NCBI GenBank assembly: GCA_019359235.1
Contig: JAHHHT010000007.1
Coordinates: 248,001 to 312,000 of the forward strand
Source: Oscillatoria princeps RMCB-10
Lineage (GTDB): Bacteria > Cyanobacteriota > Cyanobacteriia > Cyanobacteriales > Oscillatoriaceae
Length of the DNA stretch: 64,000 nt
Direction: 5' to 3'
Shown here: one piece after another, positions 60,639 to 64,000 of the stretch
Layout of the letters: every line of letters starts with the position of its first letter
Position numbering within the stretch: the first letter of the stretch is position 1
Notes under the pieces: generated by a model
Told to the model about the DNA's origin: nothing
Database searches by the model: none
The model's input: the letters and a program-made list of their open reading frames with translations, nothing else
Program-made: the position numbers and the translations under genes

Positions 60639-60722
60639 GTAGCATGGGGGGAGGGTTTGAACCGCCATAGACGCGCAAGCGGCTTCCCGCAGGGTAGACG
60701 CCAAGAGCGCCAATGAAGAGAG
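60639..60722. repeat. CCGCCAAGACGCC-family repeat, right flank of the TA pair
   Basis: It is nearly identical to 59771-59856 and in the same orientation. Together they place the toxin-antitoxin operon between direct repeats of about 85 bp. Confidence 0.9.
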
Positions 60723-60789
60723 AAAGACAGATGGTGTTTCTGTGTTATGCTGGTATTTGTTAGGGTAAGTCAGCGGAAGAGAGAGGGTC

Positions 60790-63700
60790 ATGCCATTTCA
60801 AGAGTATCTGAAGGCCATAGAAGCAAATCTGCAGTCCGGTCAAGCTACTGAACACACTCACCGGTCCGCACTTCAGGCGTTAATTGAGTCTCTATCTCCC
60901 GGAATCCGCGCCACCAATGAACCCAAGCGGAGTCAGTGCGGTGCGCCTGATTATATGATAGCGCGGGGTCAAGTGGTTCTGGGTTATGTGGAAGCAAAGG
61001 ATGTGGGCAAGTCGCTGGATAAGGAAGAGCGCAGCGCTCAGATGGAACGCTATCTGAAAGGGTTTGCCAATCTGATTTTGACGGATTATCTTGAGTTTCG
61101 CTGGTACGTTGGAGGTGAGCTGCGTCTTGCAGCAAGGCTTGCTAAATTTGGCAGCAATAAAAAGCTCAAGCTAGAAGCCTCCGGGGTTGAGAGAGTGACT
61201 CAGTTACTGACTCAGTTTCTCAGCATGGAAGCTCCTGCAATTAGCAGTCCGAGGGAATTGGCTAAACGCATGGCGGCGCTGGCTCAGATAATTCGAGAGG
61301 CGATTGGACAAGCGTTTGCAGATGACGATAAAGGGGGGTCACTTCGGGGGCAATTGGAGTCTTTTCGCAAGGTGCTGTTGCGGGATTTGACTCAGGAACA
61401 GTTTGCGGATATGTACGCCCAGACGATATGTTATGGTATGTTTGCAGCTTGTTGCAATACTAAAGACCGTTCGCGATTTTCCCGCCGGGATGCGCCCTAC
61501 GAATTGCCCAAGACTAATCCGTTCCTGCGGGATATGTTCGGTCACATTGCTGGGCCTAATTTAGACGAGCGAGTGGCTTGGGCGGTGGATGATTTGGCAG
61601 AAGTGCTGAAGCGGACTGAAATGGATGAGATTCTCCAAGATTTCGGCAAGCGCACCCGACAGGAAGACCCTGTTGTTCACTTTTACGAGACATTTTTGGC
61701 TGAGTATGACCCCAAAATGCGGGAAGCGCGGGGGGTTTATTATACGCCGGAGCCGGTGGTTTCTTATATTGTCCGCAGTGTTGACTGTCTTCTCAAAACG
61801 GAGTTTGGAATTAATAAAGGTTTGGCGGATGACAGCAAGATTTCTCCCCCCTCACCTCCGCCGGCTCTCTCCGGGAAAAAGGGGGGTTTGGGGAAAGCTG
61901 AGATGGAGACTCACAGGGTATTAATCCTTGACCCCGCTACGGGTACAGGTACGTTTTTACATGGGGTGATTGACCGCATTTATGAGTCTTTCAAGTCTAA
62001 GAAAGGAATGTGGTCAGGGTATGTGAGTCAGCACTTGTTACCCCGGCTGTTTGGCTTTGAGTTGCTGATGGCTCCCTATACGGTGGCGCACATGAAGTTG
62101 GGGCTGCAATTGAAAGAACTCGGCTGTGAGTTTGCAGAAGAGCAGCGATTGCAGATTTATCTGACAAATACGCTGCAAGAGGCGTTTCAGATTCCGCCGG
62201 CTGATGGGTTTACGAATTGGATTCGCGATGAGGCGGATAAAGCAAAAGATGTCAAGCAAAAAGCTCCTGTGATGGTGGTGCTGGGCAATCCTCCGTATTC
62301 GGGACATTCTGCAAATAGCGGGCTGACATGGATTGCGGATTTGCTGAGAGGAAAAGACCCTCTGACGGACTGTCCAACGGGAAACTACTTTGAAGTAGAT
62401 GGGAAGCCGCTTGGGGAGAAAAACCCCAAATGGCTGAATGATGATTATGTTAAATTTATCCGGTTTGCGCAGTGGAAGATTGAACAAACCGGCTACGGAA
62501 TCCTTGCCTTTGTTACCAATCACGGCTACCTCGACAATCCCACTTTTCGCGGAATGCGCCAAAGCTTGCTATCGACTTTTGACGATATCTATATACTGGA
62601 CTTGCATGGCAACAGCAAGAAAAAAGAACGCTGTCCTGACGGTTCCAAGGATGAGAATGTTTTTGACATCCAGCAGGGGGTTGCTATCGGGATTTTTGTC
62701 AAGAAACCCCACTCCCAGGGGTTGAAGGGGGTTGCAACTGTCCGCCATGCTGATTTGTGGGGGGTGCGCGAGGTATATGAAGAGTCAAACAGCGCTCGCT
62801 GTCTCGTGGGGGGGAAATATCACTGGCTGTGGGAAAATGATATTTCTGCAACACAGTGGAAAACTCTGGCACCGCAGTCACCTTTTTACCTTTTTGTGCC
62901 GCTAGAGACTGACTTATTGGCAGAATATGAGGCGGGATGGAAAGTAACGGATATTTTTCCCGCCAACAGTGTGGGAATAGTTACCGCTAGGGATGCGCTG
63001 ACTGTTCACTTTACTGAAGATGAACTCTGGAAAACTGTATCTGATTTCGCCAAGCTTCCCCCAGAAGAGGCGCGGTTGAAATACAATTTGGGCAAAGATG
63101 CGCAAGACTGGAAGGTTGATTTGGCTCAGAAGGATGTGAGAAGCCACCCTTTTTTAGAGACAAAAGAATCGGGGCCTTTTCCAGAGCTACTCGCACCTGT
63201 ACTGTACCGTCCGTTTGACGTTCGCTACACCTATTATACGGGTAAACCTAGGGGTTTCTATTGCAGACCTCGCGCTGAGGTAATGCGCCACCTGCTGGCG
63301 GGGGAAAATTTAGCTTTGAGTACCAGCCGTTCGATTGAAACCGGCAGGGGGTGGGAGCATATTTTATGCAGCAGGCAAATTGTTCAGCACCACACTGTCT
63401 CTATCAAAGAGGTCAATTATCTTTTCCCTCTCTACCTCTATCCGGAAACCCAAGCTGAGAGAACTATGGGAATGGTGCGCCGGTGTAACCTCTCAGCAAA
63501 ATTCATCGAGGAGTTCTCAGCGCGGTTAGGGATGGAATTTATTGCGGATGGCAAGGGCGATCGCAAACTGAGATTTGGGCCAGAGGATGTGTTTGATTAT
63601 CTGTATGCGGTGTTTCATTCTCCCACCTACCGCAGTCGCTATGCGGAATTGCTCAAAATTGACTTTCCCCGCTTACCTTTGACTTCAATTCCTGATTTGT

Positions 63701-64000
63701 TCCGCACTCTCTGCAATCTGGGCAGTCAACTTGTTAAACTGCATCTAATGGAAGAGATGCTCGCGGAAATCACCGCTTATCCTGTGGCGGGGAATGACAC
63801 TGTTGTTGCGGTGCGTTACACTGAACCAGGACAGGGTGCGGAACAGGGGCGCGTCTGGATTAACAAGACTCAATATTTTGAAGGCGTACCCTCAGAGGTT
63901 TGGAACTTCCATATTGGCGGCTATCAAGTCTGCGAGAAGTGGTTGAAAGACCGCAAAAACCGGCAATTGAGTTACGGGGAGTTAGAGCGCTATCAGCAGA
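60790..64000 (+). CDS. single-chain restriction-modification enzyme, type ISP/IIG-like (3' end outside window)
   Basis: The frame is open from the ATG to the right edge (1,070 codons). An N-terminal PD-(D/E)XK nuclease is seen: P53-D54 and E68-A-K70 in GYVEAKDVG. A helical spacer (~150-300) follows, then an N6-adenine methylase with motif X-like GVYYTPEPVVSYIVRSVD, motif I DPATGTGTF (D381) and motif IV NPPY (500-503), and a C-terminal target-recognition region resembling the LlaBIII type ISP specificity domain. The helicase present in classical type ISP enzymes is absent. A Gly/Pro/Ser-rich insertion (~residues 349-372) precedes motif I. One subunit should cut and methylate. Confidence 0.9.
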   Translation, partial: MPFQEYLKAIEANLQSGQATEHTHRSALQALIESLSPGIRATNEPKRSQCGAPDYMIARGQVVLGYVEAKDVGKSLDKEERSAQMERYLKGFANLILTDYLEFRWYVGGELRLAARLAKFGSNKKLKLEASGVERVTQLLTQFLSMEAPAISSPRELAKRMAALAQIIREAIGQAFADDDKGGSLRGQLESFRKVLLRDLTQEQFADMYAQTICYGMFAACCNTKDRSRFSRRDAPYELPKTNPFLRDMFGHIAGPNLDERVAWAVDDLAEVLKRTEMDEILQDFGKRTRQEDPVVHFYETFLAEYDPKMREARGVYYTPEPVVSYIVRSVDCLLKTEFGINKGLADDSKISPPSPPPALSGKKGGLGKAEMETHRVLILDPATGTGTFLHGVIDRIYESFKSKKGMWSGYVSQHLLPRLFGFELLMAPYTVAHMKLGLQLKELGCEFAEEQRLQIYLTNTLQEAFQIPPADGFTNWIRDEADKAKDVKQKAPVMVVLGNPPYSGHSANSGLTWIADLLRGKDPLTDCPTGNYFEVDGKPLGEKNPKWLNDDYVKFIRFAQWKIEQTGYGILAFVTNHGYLDNPTFRGMRQSLLSTFDDIYILDLHGNSKKKERCPDGSKDENVFDIQQGVAIGIFVKKPHSQGLKGVATVRHADLWGVREVYEESNSARCLVGGKYHWLWENDISATQWKTLAPQSPFYLFVPLETDLLAEYEAGWKVTDIFPANSVGIVTARDALTVHFTEDELWKTVSDFAKLPPEEARLKYNLGKDAQDWKVDLAQKDVRSHPFLETKESGPFPELLAPVLYRPFDVRYTYYTGKPRGFYCRPRAEVMRHLLAGENLALSTSRSIETGRGWEHILCSRQIVQHHTVSIKEVNYLFPLYLYPETQAERTMGMVRRCNLSAKFIEEFSARLGMEFIADGKGDRKLRFGPEDVFDYLYAVFHSPTYRSRYAELLKIDFPRLPLTSIPDLFRTLCNLGSQLVKLHLMEEMLAEITAYPVAGNDTVVAVRYTEPGQGAEQGRVWINKTQYFEGVPSEVWNFHIGGYQVCEKWLKDRKNRQLSYGELERYQQ

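Overview
This window looks like a chromosomal segment of a cyanobacterium, probably a filamentous, Oscillatoriales-like one. The evidence is a psb30/ycf12 photosystem II gene, several cyanobacteria-typical families (DUF3285, DUF760, DUF1822, DUF3352, half-size GDT1 exporters), HIP1-type GCGATCGC sites (for example near 4152, 7540, 25674, 53022, 59366) and many short dispersed palindromes. The heptamer TGCCGGT/ACCGGCA recurs very often inside and outside genes. No rRNA, CRISPR array or complete insertion sequence was seen.

Layout. 0-13.9 kb is mostly housekeeping: the tail of a DUF4384 protein, a thioredoxin-like ferredoxin, YgfZ, small membrane proteins, a Uma2 nuclease, a TPP riboswitch with thiC, a flavin amine oxidase, pyrE, an HNH protein, a CAU tRNA and a CNNM/CBS protein. 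14.7-18.0 kb is a translationally coupled signalling operon (receiver fragment, CheC, PAS histidine kinase). Its first two genes look decayed, and cheC carries an (AT)17 tract that shifts its frame. 18.1-25.3 kb holds queC, two half-size GDT1 genes, a YkgJ protein, psb30, a strongly structured 6S-like RNA candidate, ybeY, dgkA, trpG and an MBL-fold protein. 25.3-33.8 kb holds an acyltransferase, a CYTH protein, a lipoprotein, a DUF3352 protein and an M20 amidohydrolase, separated by dispersed repeats.

The most notable region is 34.1-46.8 kb. Seven co-directional genes (35958-44187) encode a small helical DNA-binding-like protein, a DUF1822 protein, a CHAT protease, a TRAFAC-type GTPase, a GTPase-associated-like protein, a VWA protein and a membrane-anchored NACHT ATPase ending in pentapeptide repeats. 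This combination has the logic of NTP-dependent conflict or immune-type systems: NTPase switches, a protease effector, a metal-ion adhesion domain and a repeat sensor. It is bracketed by sugar-metabolism paralogues, namely a G6PD-like protein without a recognisable dinucleotide loop, a glucokinase-like protein with an altered phosphate loop, and a normal glucokinase.

47-64 kb is accessory-rich. It has a 21-bp minisatellite, a Tat-exported dimethylformamidase-like protein, a complete type II restriction-modification set with a controller protein, and three tandem paralogues sharing a membrane/coiled-coil domain (one fused to WD40 repeats). Then come an HtrA-type protease, DUF760, ScpB, a RelE-Phd toxin-antitoxin pair flanked by direct repeats, and a large single-chain restriction-modification enzyme that runs off the right edge.

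Functions were assigned by reading translated sequences against remembered family features; no database search was run.
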